Assembly (NCBI GenBank): GCA_037387425.1
Contig: JARRLC010000120.1
Span: 1-7,625 of the forward strand
Length of the DNA: 7,625 nt
Direction of reading: 5' to 3'
Source of the DNA: JARRLC01 sp037387425
GTDB taxonomy: Bacteria; Pseudomonadota; Alphaproteobacteria; Rhizobiales; Rhodomicrobiaceae
A program made the translations under genes and the position numbers. The notes below the pieces were generated by a model. It was given only the letters and a program-made list of their open reading frames with translations, was not told the DNA's origin and did no database searches. Of the stretch, positions 1 to 6,301 are shown piece by piece (positions within the stretch are counted from its first letter, which is position 1; each line of letters opens with the position of its first letter).

Positions 1-1539
1 CGCTATCATTTCGGGTTCGACCCGGTGGGACTTTCCCGCGCGCTCGTGAAGAACGCGGCTGCTGGTGAAGTCGTGCAGGGCGGTTCCACCGTGACCCAGC
101 AGCTAGCGAAGAATTTGTTTCTTGAGCCGCGACGTGTCTGGAAGCGCAAAGTAGAAGAGCTGTTCATCGCTACATGGCTGGAAACGAAATACTCCAAAGA
201 TGAAATCATGGAGCTGTATTTGAACCGGATTTATTTCGGTTCTGGCTGCTATGGTGTCGGAGCAGCGGCGTATCACTATTTCGGCAAGAAAACCGAGGCG
301 TTGAGCTTGGCGGAAGCCGCGTTCCTAACCGCGCTCATCAAAGCGCCATCAATGCTTTCTTCACAAGACAATCGCAAGGCAGCGCAAAAGCGCGTTGGGT
401 TAGTGCTGCAAAACATGCGCGATGATGGTTTCATCACCGAGGCCGAGTATAAACACGCGCTGGCGTATCCGGCGACGATTCGTCCCGAGAAGCCCACGCC
501 TCCCGGATTTGAATACGTCGTGGACTGGATCGTGGCAATGGTGCCGACCCTGACAGGCAAAACCGAGGTAAACCTAACAGTCGAAACCAGCTTGGATATG
601 GAACTGCAACGCATGATGGACACCACCGTCAAGCGTATGATGGCCGAAAACGCCAAGCCGCTAGATGTCAAACAAGCCGCACTCGTGATGCTGTCGCCTG
701 ATGGCGGTGTGAAAGCGATGTTCGGCGGCATGGATTACAAAAAAAGCCAGTTCAACCGAGCGGTTAAGGCAAAACGGCAACCGGCCTCCGTGTTCAAGGC
801 GTTCGTGTATCTGGCGGCCATCGAAAGCGGATTAAAACCCGACAGCCTCGTGGATCTGGCGCCGTTGGAAGGCGAAGGCTGGGCGCCGAATAAGGACAGC
901 CCCCACAAAACGAGCGGTTTGATTTCGCTGAAAACAGCGCTTGCGAAATCTTCGAACACGGCGGCGGTACGGATCATGCGCCATGTGGGAGCCGATAAGG
1001 TGATCGACGCAGCGCACCGGCTGGGGCTTACCTCACGGCTCAATGTCGGCCCGACGCTAGCCCTCGGCACGGCGGAAACCACGCTTCTCGACATAACAGC
1101 GGCCTATGCCACCTTCGCGAATGGCGGCGTCAAAGTACTCCCATATATCGTCACTCGTGTGAGCGACGATGAAGACCGCGCCCTGTTTGAACGCAAGCGC
1201 AACGACGACAAGCAGGTGACGTCACCTGAAAACGTGGCGCTGATGAATGAAATGTTGAGCGCCGTTGTTACCAGCGGCACGGGGCGCAATGCACAGTTGC
1301 CGGACCGTCCGGCGGCGGGAAAAACCGGCACATCCAGCGATTACCACGACGCATGGTTCATCGGTTATACTGCCGATTACGTCGCGGGCGTGTGGCTCGG
1401 CAACGACCGTCATACACCTATGAAGAAGGTGACAGGCGGTGGCCTTCCAGCGAAAATCTGGCGTGCGGTGATGGAAGAAACGCATTGGAACTTGCCGCCT
1501 CGCCCCTTGCCGGGGATGGTAGCACCTGCCAAACCATAA
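1..1539 (+). CDS. Class A penicillin-binding protein (PBP1A-type glycosyltransferase/transpeptidase), 5' truncated by window edge
   Basis: A bifunctional peptidoglycan synthase, normally anchored in the inner membrane, that polymerises lipid II into glycan strands and cross-links the stem peptides. The frame is open from base 1, so 512 residues are visible and the N-terminus is missing: membrane anchor, first catalytic Glu region and start codon. The first residues (RYHFGFDPVGL) are the end of glycosyltransferase motif I. Next come GGSTVTQQLAKNL (from about nt 79), the KRKVEE motif, EIMELYLNRIYFG and GVGAAAYHYFGK. The transpeptidase motifs are all present: SVFK with the nucleophilic Ser at nt 787-789, SSN at nt 949-957 and KTGT at nt 1321-1332. 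The linker between domains is short, with no large insert domain. The residues around the nucleophile are QPASVFKAF rather than the commoner QPGSxFKPF, but the catalytic Ser and Lys remain. hemW follows after 50 bases on the same strand and may be co-transcribed. Family assignment is very firm; exact paralogue (PBP1A versus another class A PBP) is uncertain. Confidence 0.95.
   Translation, partial: RYHFGFDPVGLSRALVKNAAAGEVVQGGSTVTQQLAKNLFLEPRRVWKRKVEELFIATWLETKYSKDEIMELYLNRIYFGSGCYGVGAAAYHYFGKKTEALSLAEAAFLTALIKAPSMLSSQDNRKAAQKRVGLVLQNMRDDGFITEAEYKHALAYPATIRPEKPTPPGFEYVVDWIVAMVPTLTGKTEVNLTVETSLDMELQRMMDTTVKRMMAENAKPLDVKQAALVMLSPDGGVKAMFGGMDYKKSQFNRAVKAKRQPASVFKAFVYLAAIESGLKPDSLVDLAPLEGEGWAPNKDSPHKTSGLISLKTALAKSSNTAAVRIMRHVGADKVIDAAHRLGLTSRLNVGPTLALGTAETTLLDITAAYATFANGGVKVLPYIVTRVSDDEDRALFERKRNDDKQVTSPENVALMNEMLSAVVTSGTGRNAQLPDRPAAGKTGTSSDYHDAWFIGYTADYVAGVWLGNDRHTPMKKVTGGGLPAKIWRAVMEETHWNLPPRPLPGMVAPAKP
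1213..1228. repeat. 16-bp perfect palindrome inside the PBP gene
   Basis: The sequence CAGGTGACGTCACCTG is identical to its reverse complement. It lies within the transpeptidase coding region (reading QVTSPE) about 360 bases upstream of hemW. A palindrome this long is expected about 0.1 times by chance in a window this size (4 to the power -8 per position). No function is assigned. It could be a dimeric regulator site or coincidence. Confidence 0.5.
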
Positions 1540-1550
1540 ATTGCTTTTCG

Positions 1551-1568
1551 CAGCGGCAGCGGCAGCGG
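1551..1568 (+). repeat. Three tandem CAGCGG hexamers between the PBP gene and hemW
   Basis: Three exact copies of CAGCGG fill 18 of the 50 bases between the PBP stop codon (1537-1539) and the hemW start (1590). They are non-coding if hemW starts at 1590. The array is a short simple repeat that could vary in copy number by slippage and so change the spacing. No further role can be shown. Confidence 0.6.
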
Positions 1569-1589
1569 ATTTTTCGAAAGATTTCACAT

Positions 1590-2786
1590 ATGGATGCATT
1601 CGGCATTTACATTCACTGGCCTTATTGCGCATCCAAATGCCCCTACTGCGATTTCAATTCGCATGGTGGTGGACGCGCTATCGGCGAGGATCAATATCTT
1701 GCCGCTGCGCTTGACGAACTGACCTACTATGCCGCGATAACGCCAGGGCGCAGCGTTTCCAGCGTATTTTTGGGCGGCGGCACGCCGTCGCTAATGTCGC
1801 CCGCCACGGTTGGGCGTCTGCTGGATGCCATCGCCGGGCATTGGAGTGTTGCCTCAGACGCGGAAATCACCATTGAGGCCAACCCCTCCAGCGTTGAGGC
1901 GGCGCGCTTTGCCGGATATCGCGCGGCGGGCGTAAACCGCGTGTCACTGGGCGTGCAGTCGCTGCGTGATGACCAGTTGCGCGCGCTGGGACGCATCCAC
2001 ACCGCTGACGAGGCTCGCGCAGCGCTGGAGGTCGCCAAGCGGCACTTCGCACGCGTGTCGTTCGATATGATCTATGCGAGAGGAAATATCGCTCGCGCCT
2101 CTGAAGCCTCATCCAGTCAAACGCTGGCGGACTGGCGCACCGAGCTAACTGAGGCGCTCAAGCTGGCGGCGGGACATATCTCGCTCTATCAGCTCACGAT
2201 TGAACCGGGTACGCCGTTTTACGCCCAAGCGAGCGCGGGCAAGCTGGATGTTCCGGCAGGAGAGGAAGCCGCCGCGTTCTACAACGCCACACAGGAGCTG
2301 TGCGAGACGGCAGGACTGCCCGCCTACGAAATATCCAACCACGCCGCTGCGGGTGAGGAAGCGCGCCACAACCTCTTGTACTGGCGATATGGCGAATATA
2401 TCGGCGTGGGGCCGGGCGCGCATGGGCGCATCGTGGCGGAAGGCGCGCGGCTGGCGTTGGAGGGCGCACGCGATCCGGCGACGTGGGCCGCACAGGTGAA
2501 GGCTGCGGGACATGGCGGCGTTGTGCGCGAGAGGCTGACGCCGCTTGAAGAGGCGCAGGAAATGTTGCTCATGGGGCTACGCCTTCGCGAAGGGCTGGAT
2601 TTGGGCTTGTTGGCCACCCGTACCGGATATCGCATCAGGGAGGAAACGTTAGAAATGCTTGATGGTGAGAGGCTTATTACTTGGCAGAATGATACGAGCC
2701 GCATCGCCGCCACCGCCAGCGGACGGCTGGTGCTCAACGCCATCATCGAAGCACTCGCCGACGCGCTTGCGCCTATTAAGCAGTGA
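1590..2786 (+). CDS. hemW: HemW, radical SAM family heme chaperone (HemN-like)
   Basis: 398 residues, a normal length for HemW. The protein binds a [4Fe-4S] cluster and heme and inserts heme into respiratory proteins. It was long annotated as oxygen-independent coproporphyrinogen III oxidase. Near the N-terminus is the radical SAM motif C13-x3-C17-x2-C20 followed by DFN; true HemN has a fourth Cys right after this motif, which is absent here, so HemW is the better call. Other family landmarks are FLGGGTPSL (60-68), EANPSS (97-101 region), RVSLGVQSL (117-125), SLYQLTIEPGTPF (198-210) and HNLLYWRYGEYIGVGPGAHG (260-279). The ATG at 1590 is chosen because homologues begin just before the FGIYIHWPYC stretch; the same frame is open further upstream but overlaps the PBP gene. 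The ribosome site is weak (GAAAG at 1576-1580). Between IYAR (161-164) and QTLADW (from 177) there are about 12 residues (GNIARASEASSS) where I remember homologues having about two. The 3' end overlaps the convergent trpD2-like gene by 11 bases. Confidence 0.94.
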   Translation: MDAFGIYIHWPYCASKCPYCDFNSHGGGRAIGEDQYLAAALDELTYYAAITPGRSVSSVFLGGGTPSLMSPATVGRLLDAIAGHWSVASDAEITIEANPSSVEAARFAGYRAAGVNRVSLGVQSLRDDQLRALGRIHTADEARAALEVAKRHFARVSFDMIYARGNIARASEASSSQTLADWRTELTEALKLAAGHISLYQLTIEPGTPFYAQASAGKLDVPAGEEAAAFYNATQELCETAGLPAYEISNHAAAGEEARHNLLYWRYGEYIGVGPGAHGRIVAEGARLALEGARDPATWAAQVKAAGHGGVVRERLTPLEEAQEMLLMGLRLREGLDLGLLATRTGYRIREETLEMLDGERLITWQNDTSRIAATASGRLVLNAIIEALADALAPIKQ

Positions 2787-3789
2787 GCGGTTTGCTACGA
2801 TCGCGGGCGGTCCACAAGGCTTCGGCTTGCGCTTGCGCATCGTCCATAGCGTCGGTGCGTCCCACGAGCTTCAGCGCAATGGCCACGGTGCCAGTAATGG
2901 CGGCCTCGGCATATTCATCTGTGATCTCGCCAGCCCACAGCGCCGGAAGACGGGCCACATCCATGTTTTCCTCGGGCGTCTGGCGCGGCTCAGGGATAAT
3001 CGCTGGCCATTGTTCTGAGCTCAACACGCCGTTGTGCAAGGTTTTAACCTCTGTCGGCTTGTTGGGACGGCGCTCAATCTCGCCACCTTCGCCACGAAAC
3101 ACCGCCATATGCGGCTGCTCAAGAATAGCTCCAGCCTTTTGATGGATGTCCATATAACCGGGGTGGAAAACGCTTTGCAGCATCGCAGGCGCACCAAATG
3201 GATTGAGCTTGCGAGCCAGCGTATGCACAGGCGAACGCAGACCAAGGATGTTCCGCAAGCCCAGCATCTCTTGCAGCTTCATGCTGATGCCCTCAAGCGG
3301 CAGATAGGCGAAATTCCGCGCTTCCAGATGCCCGGCGGCTTCAGCAAAATTAGCTGCAACCGGCATCCCCAAACGTTCCAGAGTATCCTTGGTGTAAAGC
3401 CGGCCCTCAGTGTGGCCATCAGTACCATGCATGAACACGCGCCAGCCATTCCGCGCCAAGAGCTGCGCCGCCAGGATAAACCAAGGAAGCTGACGCTTTT
3501 TGCCTGCGTAGGATGACCAATCAATATCGACCTTTGGCAGCGGCGAAGGCAGAGCCATAGCTTTGCGGCACGCCCGCACGAAACCTGCGATTTCCTCCGG
3601 GCTTTCCTCCTTCACACGGAGAAGCATGAGGAACGCGCCGAGCTGTTCTGGCCGTACATCGTCGGCCAGAATCATGCTCATCGCCTCTTCGGCTTCCTCA
3701 ACCGTTAGAGAACGCGTAAGCGTCTTGCCCCGGCCAAGAATATTGACGAAACGGGCAAAAGGATGAGGAGCTGGCATCGCGAACGTCAT
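2776..3789 (-). CDS. TrpD2/YbiB-type glycosyltransferase-family protein (anthranilate phosphoribosyltransferase-like fold)
   Basis: 337 residues, typical for the TrpD2/YbiB group, which shares the TrpD phosphoribosyltransferase fold but is not the tryptophan enzyme. E. coli YbiB is reported to bind nucleic acids, and the true substrate of the group is not known to me. The N-terminal helical part (about 10-80) has the TrpD-like pattern GRGKTLTRSLTVEEAEEAM and RPEQLGAFLMLLRVKEESPEE. The glycine-rich catalytic GTGGD motif of real TrpD is absent; its place is taken by SSYAGKKRQLPWF (92-104), which is characteristic of TrpD2/YbiB. HGTDGHTEGR (121-130) and LGLRSPVHTLARKLNP (182-197) follow. The ATG at 3787-3789 is preceded by GGAGA at a spacing of 7 bases, which supports this start. 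The gene begins 22 bases after dsrP and is apparently the last cistron of the dsr operon. Its stop lies inside the end of hemW. Family membership is firm; biological role is unknown. Confidence 0.88.
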   Translation of the reverse strand: MTFAMPAPHPFARFVNILGRGKTLTRSLTVEEAEEAMSMILADDVRPEQLGAFLMLLRVKEESPEEIAGFVRACRKAMALPSPLPKVDIDWSSYAGKKRQLPWFILAAQLLARNGWRVFMHGTDGHTEGRLYTKDTLERLGMPVAANFAEAAGHLEARNFAYLPLEGISMKLQEMLGLRNILGLRSPVHTLARKLNPFGAPAMLQSVFHPGYMDIHQKAGAILEQPHMAVFRGEGGEIERRPNKPTEVKTLHNGVLSSEQWPAIIPEPRQTPEENMDVARLPALWAGEITDEYAEAAITGTVAIALKLVGRTDAMDDAQAQAEALWTARDRSKPLTA

Positions 3790-3796
3790 GCATTTA

Positions 3797-3801
3797 TCTC
3801 C
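3797..3801 (-). promoter_or_regulatory. Ribosome binding site of the trpD2-like gene
   Basis: On the minus strand GGAGA stands 7 bases before the ATG at 3789. It lies in the 22-base gap after dsrP, which leaves almost no room for a separate promoter, so the gene is probably translated from the dsr transcript. It supports the first of two in-frame ATGs (the second is codon 5). Confidence 0.7.
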
Positions 3802-3811
3802 GGTAAGGCGC

Positions 3812-5014
3812 TCAGCTTTGACGCTGATGTTGGTGCGGCAGGAACGGTAGCAACTTCAACGCTACGCCTGTTAACAGCATAGCAATTGACACGCCACTGA
3901 TACCAAGCAGCACTTCCGGTGTCGAGGGCCAGTATTGTGCCACAACGCCATCGCCGAATGTACTCGTTACCTCCATTCCGGGGAACAGATTAAGTGGATA
4001 GGCTTGTGCGCCAATGATCGTCACATACATATTGGCCACGCCACCAATCAGGAACAACAGCGACGCTACGGCAATCGCATGCCATGAGGTTCTGTCTTTG
4101 GAAGGGAAGAACAAAATTGCGAGCGGCAGCACATTGCCAATCAACACATGCCCCAGCCAGAAAACCGTCGTGTATATACCGCCGCCAAGCAGCATGAAGT
4201 GTTCTACATCGCGATAACCAGCAGCGTAGATCTTCATGATGTGATGCGCAGCCGTGAAATATAACACTGCCAGCGAGAATATGATGAGTAGCCCGCGGAA
4301 CTTACGCAGCATCTCGTTGTTGATCAGGTCTTGCCGGGTTTCACGGCTCATCATCAAAAGCACCGGAATGGTAAAAGCCAGCCCGTAGAGGAACGATGCG
4401 GCGATAAAGAACGGCGCCATAATCGCTGCCGAATACGCCTCACGCGCAATAAGGAAGCCGAAAATCGAGCCGGTACCGGTCGTCAAAATCAAGCGCCAAA
4501 CGAACGCTGAAGCGCCAACCGTCTTGGTGGGCCAGCTCTTGCGTGAGATACGGCGGTCCATCATCACGAACAGATACGCGCCAACGAGGACCATAAAGCC
4601 AGTGTAGAGATAGATGTTCCAGGCGAAGATCGAGCGGAAATTGTAGGTCGTCATCGCTACGATAAGCCGATCAAGGCGGCCCAGATCAAGAACCAGTACA
4701 GCGAGCCCGCCAACCAGCAGCGCAATCGCCAAAATACCAGACAGACGCGCATAGGGCTTGTAGTCCAACCGGCTGAACACCGAGGAAAACGACGCCACGT
4801 TAAGCGCGCCAGACGCCGCTACGATTAGGAACACGGCAAAAACGTGCGGCGTGCCCCATACAATCTGATTGTTCATACCGGTGACAACGTGTCCCCACTC
4901 CACCATGTAGAACGCCGCGCCTAACCCCAGCACGATAACGAATACATGCAGGCCAAGCAGCCCCCAGAAGAACAAGCTATGATCTTCCAATTTCTGGTAT
5001 GCGACTTTTGCCAT
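3812..5014 (-). CDS. dsrP: DsrP, NrfD-family integral membrane subunit of the DsrMKJOP complex
   Basis: 400 residues with about ten hydrophobic segments, at roughly 14-38, 53-78, 91-110, 130-152, 168-190, 197-222, 240-262, 277-303, 311-333 and 367-390. This matches the NrfD/PsrC-like topology known for DsrP. The family has no bound heme motif in sequence and exchanges electrons with membrane quinones. In DsrMKJOP it is thought to link the quinone pool to the periplasmic DsrO and DsrJ. Family-like stretches are WGTPHVFAVFLIVAASGALN (53-72), YNFRSIFAWNIYLYTGF (124-140) and FWLGHVLIGNVLPL (285-298). The ATG at 5012-5014 is preceded by AGGGGAA. The identification rests on family resemblance plus position directly after dsrJ and dsrO. 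A generic NrfD-like subunit of another complex would look similar, but the neighbours make DsrP the clear choice. Confidence 0.94.
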   Translation of the reverse strand: MAKVAYQKLEDHSLFFWGLLGLHVFVIVLGLGAAFYMVEWGHVVTGMNNQIVWGTPHVFAVFLIVAASGALNVASFSSVFSRLDYKPYARLSGILAIALLVGGLAVLVLDLGRLDRLIVAMTTYNFRSIFAWNIYLYTGFMVLVGAYLFVMMDRRISRKSWPTKTVGASAFVWRLILTTGTGSIFGFLIAREAYSAAIMAPFFIAASFLYGLAFTIPVLLMMSRETRQDLINNEMLRKFRGLLIIFSLAVLYFTAAHHIMKIYAAGYRDVEHFMLLGGGIYTTVFWLGHVLIGNVLPLAILFFPSKDRTSWHAIAVASLLFLIGGVANMYVTIIGAQAYPLNLFPGMEVTSTFGDGVVAQYWPSTPEVLLGISGVSIAMLLTGVALKLLPFLPHQHQRQS

Positions 5015-5022
5015 AAGTCTAC

Positions 5023-5029
5023 TTCCCCT
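5023..5029 (-). promoter_or_regulatory. Ribosome binding site of dsrP
   Basis: On the minus strand AGGGGAA lies 8 bases before the dsrP ATG (5014). Unlike dsrO, whose start overlaps the preceding stop codon, dsrP is initiated from its own site in a 50-base spacer. Confidence 0.6.
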
Positions 5030-5030
5030 G

Positions 5031-5062
5031 GCGAAAACGCCTTAATGCGCGGTGCTTTTCGC
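5031..5062 (-). repeat. Inverted repeat (possible RNA hairpin) between dsrO and dsrP
   Basis: Arms GCGAAAA and TTTTCGC, 7 exact bases each, are separated by 18 bases. The element begins 2 bases after the dsrO stop codon and ends just before the dsrP ribosome site. Two more G-C pairs may form inside the loop. It is not followed by a T run on the minus strand, so it does not look like an intrinsic terminator. It could mark an RNA processing or stability point separating dsrLJO from dsrP, but the stem is short and AT-rich inside, so this is tentative. Confidence 0.35.
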
Positions 5063-5064
5063 GC

Positions 5065-5799
5065 TCACGAAATCCCTTGATAATGAACGCCCGGCTCACA
5101 TCCCAGATCGTCGCGGATGCGTGACGTGCGATATGTGGCTACGCGCTTGGCGATCTCGCTTTCCGGATCGTTAAGATTGCCAAACAAAATAGCCCCCTGC
5201 CCTTTTTGCTGGCACGCTTCCACGCAATGTGGCACGCCCCCGGCGTCAATACGCTGGACACACAGATTGCAGGCTTCCACGGTGCCGTGTCCGCCACGCG
5301 GATATTCGCGCTTGTCCTCGTCGCTGCCTCGTCCCCCGTGATGCACAAAAGACCGCGCCTTATAGGGGCAGGCCATCATGCAATAGCGACAGCCGATGCA
5401 AATATGCCGGTTCACCAGAACGATACCATCAAACCGCTTGAACGACGCGCCCGTGGGGCACACGTCCACGCATGGCGGATTGGCGCAGTGCTGGCACATG
5501 ACGGGTGCTGAAAAGCTCGCGCCGCTCTCCGGGTCCTTTACGTTGACCTTGCGAATCCACTGTTCATCGGTAGGCGAATAGCTCTCATTGTGCCAGCCAT
5601 AAGCCTTACCGCAGGCATCAACGCAAGCCGAGCAATCAGGGGTGCATTTGGTAGCGTCAATAAGAAGCCCCCAGCGCGGTGTTTTAGCGGCGTTAGCTGC
5701 GCTCGCTTCTCCGCTCATAGAGTAAAGCGTCACGCCTGAGGCCAGTGTCGTTACCGCCAGCGAGGCGGCGCTTTTCAAAAAATCGCGGCGGCTACTCAT
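5065..5799 (-). CDS. dsrO: DsrO, Tat-exported ferredoxin-like iron-sulfur subunit of DsrMKJOP
   Basis: 244 residues. The N-terminus carries a twin-arginine signal (SRRDFLK at 3-9, then a hydrophobic stretch to about 29 and a likely cleavage site after ASA near residue 34), so the folded cofactor-loaded protein should be exported to the periplasm. Sixteen cysteines fall in four groups able to hold [4Fe-4S] clusters: C52/C56/C59/C63, C102/C105/C110/C114, C134/C137/C140/C144 and C177/C180/C192/C196. This is the arrangement of the DMSO-reductase B-subunit-like ferredoxin family that pairs with NrfD-type proteins such as DsrP. One further Cys, C234, lies near the C-terminus. Its role is electron transfer between DsrJ and DsrP. 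The ATG (5797-5799) overlaps the dsrJ stop in the form ATGA and has a strong AAGGAGG site upstream. Generic NrfC/PsrB-like proteins are similar, but the gene order identifies DsrO. Confidence 0.95.
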   Translation of the reverse strand: MSSRRDFLKSAASLAVTTLASGVTLYSMSGEASAANAAKTPRWGLLIDATKCTPDCSACVDACGKAYGWHNESYSPTDEQWIRKVNVKDPESGASFSAPVMCQHCANPPCVDVCPTGASFKRFDGIVLVNRHICIGCRYCMMACPYKARSFVHHGGRGSDEDKREYPRGGHGTVEACNLCVQRIDAGGVPHCVEACQQKGQGAILFGNLNDPESEIAKRVATYRTSRIRDDLGCEPGVHYQGIS

Positions 5800-6296
5800 T
5801 TGGACGCCTCCTTCAGGTATTTCGAAAGCGCGGCCACATCATTTTTCTTGCCGGCTTCGTTTGCTGCTGCGCCTTTTTTCGGATCAGGCGTAGAAGCGTG
5901 GCACTGGAAGCAATCGACGCGCACCGCCGCATAATCGTGGCAGACGCGGCAGAAATGCTTTGGATGCTCAATAGGCGCGAACTTGCCAAGCTTGGCGTCG
6001 TTAATCTCGACCGCATGGCAAGAAATGCATTCCTTAAGACCTTCCGGCTTACCGCGTTCAGCCTTGTACATGGTCTCAACGCGCTGATGCTTAAGGATAT
6101 TCATGTGATTGCGGCGCATGAATTTGCTGTCGCGCACACATGGTCCTTTTCGAGCTTTCGGTACAGCCGGGCCAGCTATGGCACTGGCCGGCTTAACCTC
6201 TGACGCCGTCTGTTGAGCCAGAGCTGGCGCAGCGGAAAATACCGCCATTACCAACCCCAGCATGACGGCAAACGCTAAAATTTGCGTTCGCTTCAT
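5796..6296 (-). CDS. dsrJ: DsrJ, periplasmic triheme cytochrome c of DsrMKJOP
   Basis: 166 residues. An N-terminal hydrophobic segment (about 6-27, ending ALA-QQ) is a Sec signal or uncleaved anchor; in A. vinosum DsrJ it is reported to stay as a membrane anchor. Three heme c attachment motifs are present: C90-ISC-H94, C116-RVC-H120 and C129-FQC-H133. The stretch GPCVRDSKFMRRNHM (51-65) contains C53, which aligns by context with the cysteine described as an unusual heme ligand in A. vinosum DsrJ. H64, M65 and M60 are candidate further ligands. DsrJ is the periplasmic redox end of the membrane complex, possibly acting on sulfur compounds outside the cytoplasm; the actual substrate is unsettled. 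The gene starts 5 bases after the dsrL stop, with a G-rich site (GGGGGAA) inside the end of dsrL, and ends in an ATGA overlap with dsrO. The C-terminal 30 residues are Lys/Ala-rich. Confidence 0.95.
   Translation of the reverse strand: MKRTQILAFAVMLGLVMAVFSAAPALAQQTASEVKPASAIAGPAVPKARKGPCVRDSKFMRRNHMNILKHQRVETMYKAERGKPEGLKECISCHAVEINDAKLGKFAPIEHPKHFCRVCHDYAAVRVDCFQCHASTPDPKKGAAANEAGKKNDVAALSKYLKEASK
5807..5813 (-). promoter_or_regulatory. Strong ribosome binding site of dsrO inside dsrJ
   Basis: On the minus strand AAGGAGG, a near-perfect Shine-Dalgarno sequence, sits 7 bases before the dsrO ATG. It lies within the last codons of dsrJ, whose stop codon overlaps the dsrO start by 4 bases (ATGA, 5796-5799). 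This points to coupled translation of two subunits of one complex and fixes the dsrO start. Confidence 0.85.
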
Positions 6297-6301
6297 GGTG
6301 C

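Noticed and set aside
1353..1589. The hemW reading frame is open upstream, allowing a start as early as 1353
   Set aside because: It would overlap the PBP gene by about 190 bases and add a tail with no HemW resemblance. The family N-terminus (FGIYIHWPYC) begins right after the ATG at 1590.
1222..1632. Minus-strand reading frame of 136 codons across the PBP-hemW junction
   Set aside because: Antisense to two well-supported genes, with no recognisable domain. It is a by-product of GC-rich coding sequence.
2716..2730. Stem CCAGC/GCTGG as a possible terminator for the dsr operon
   Set aside because: Five-base stem inside the hemW coding sequence with no T run after it on the minus strand.
4470..4479. 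10-bp palindrome CCGGTACCGG in dsrP
   Set aside because: Short enough to be expected by chance in a GC-rich gene, and it lies in a Thr/Gly-coding stretch.
5745..6203. Plus-strand reading frame of 152 codons opposite dsrJ
   Set aside because: It lies fully antisense to dsrJ and the start of dsrO, which have clear heme and Tat motifs. No domain is seen in it.
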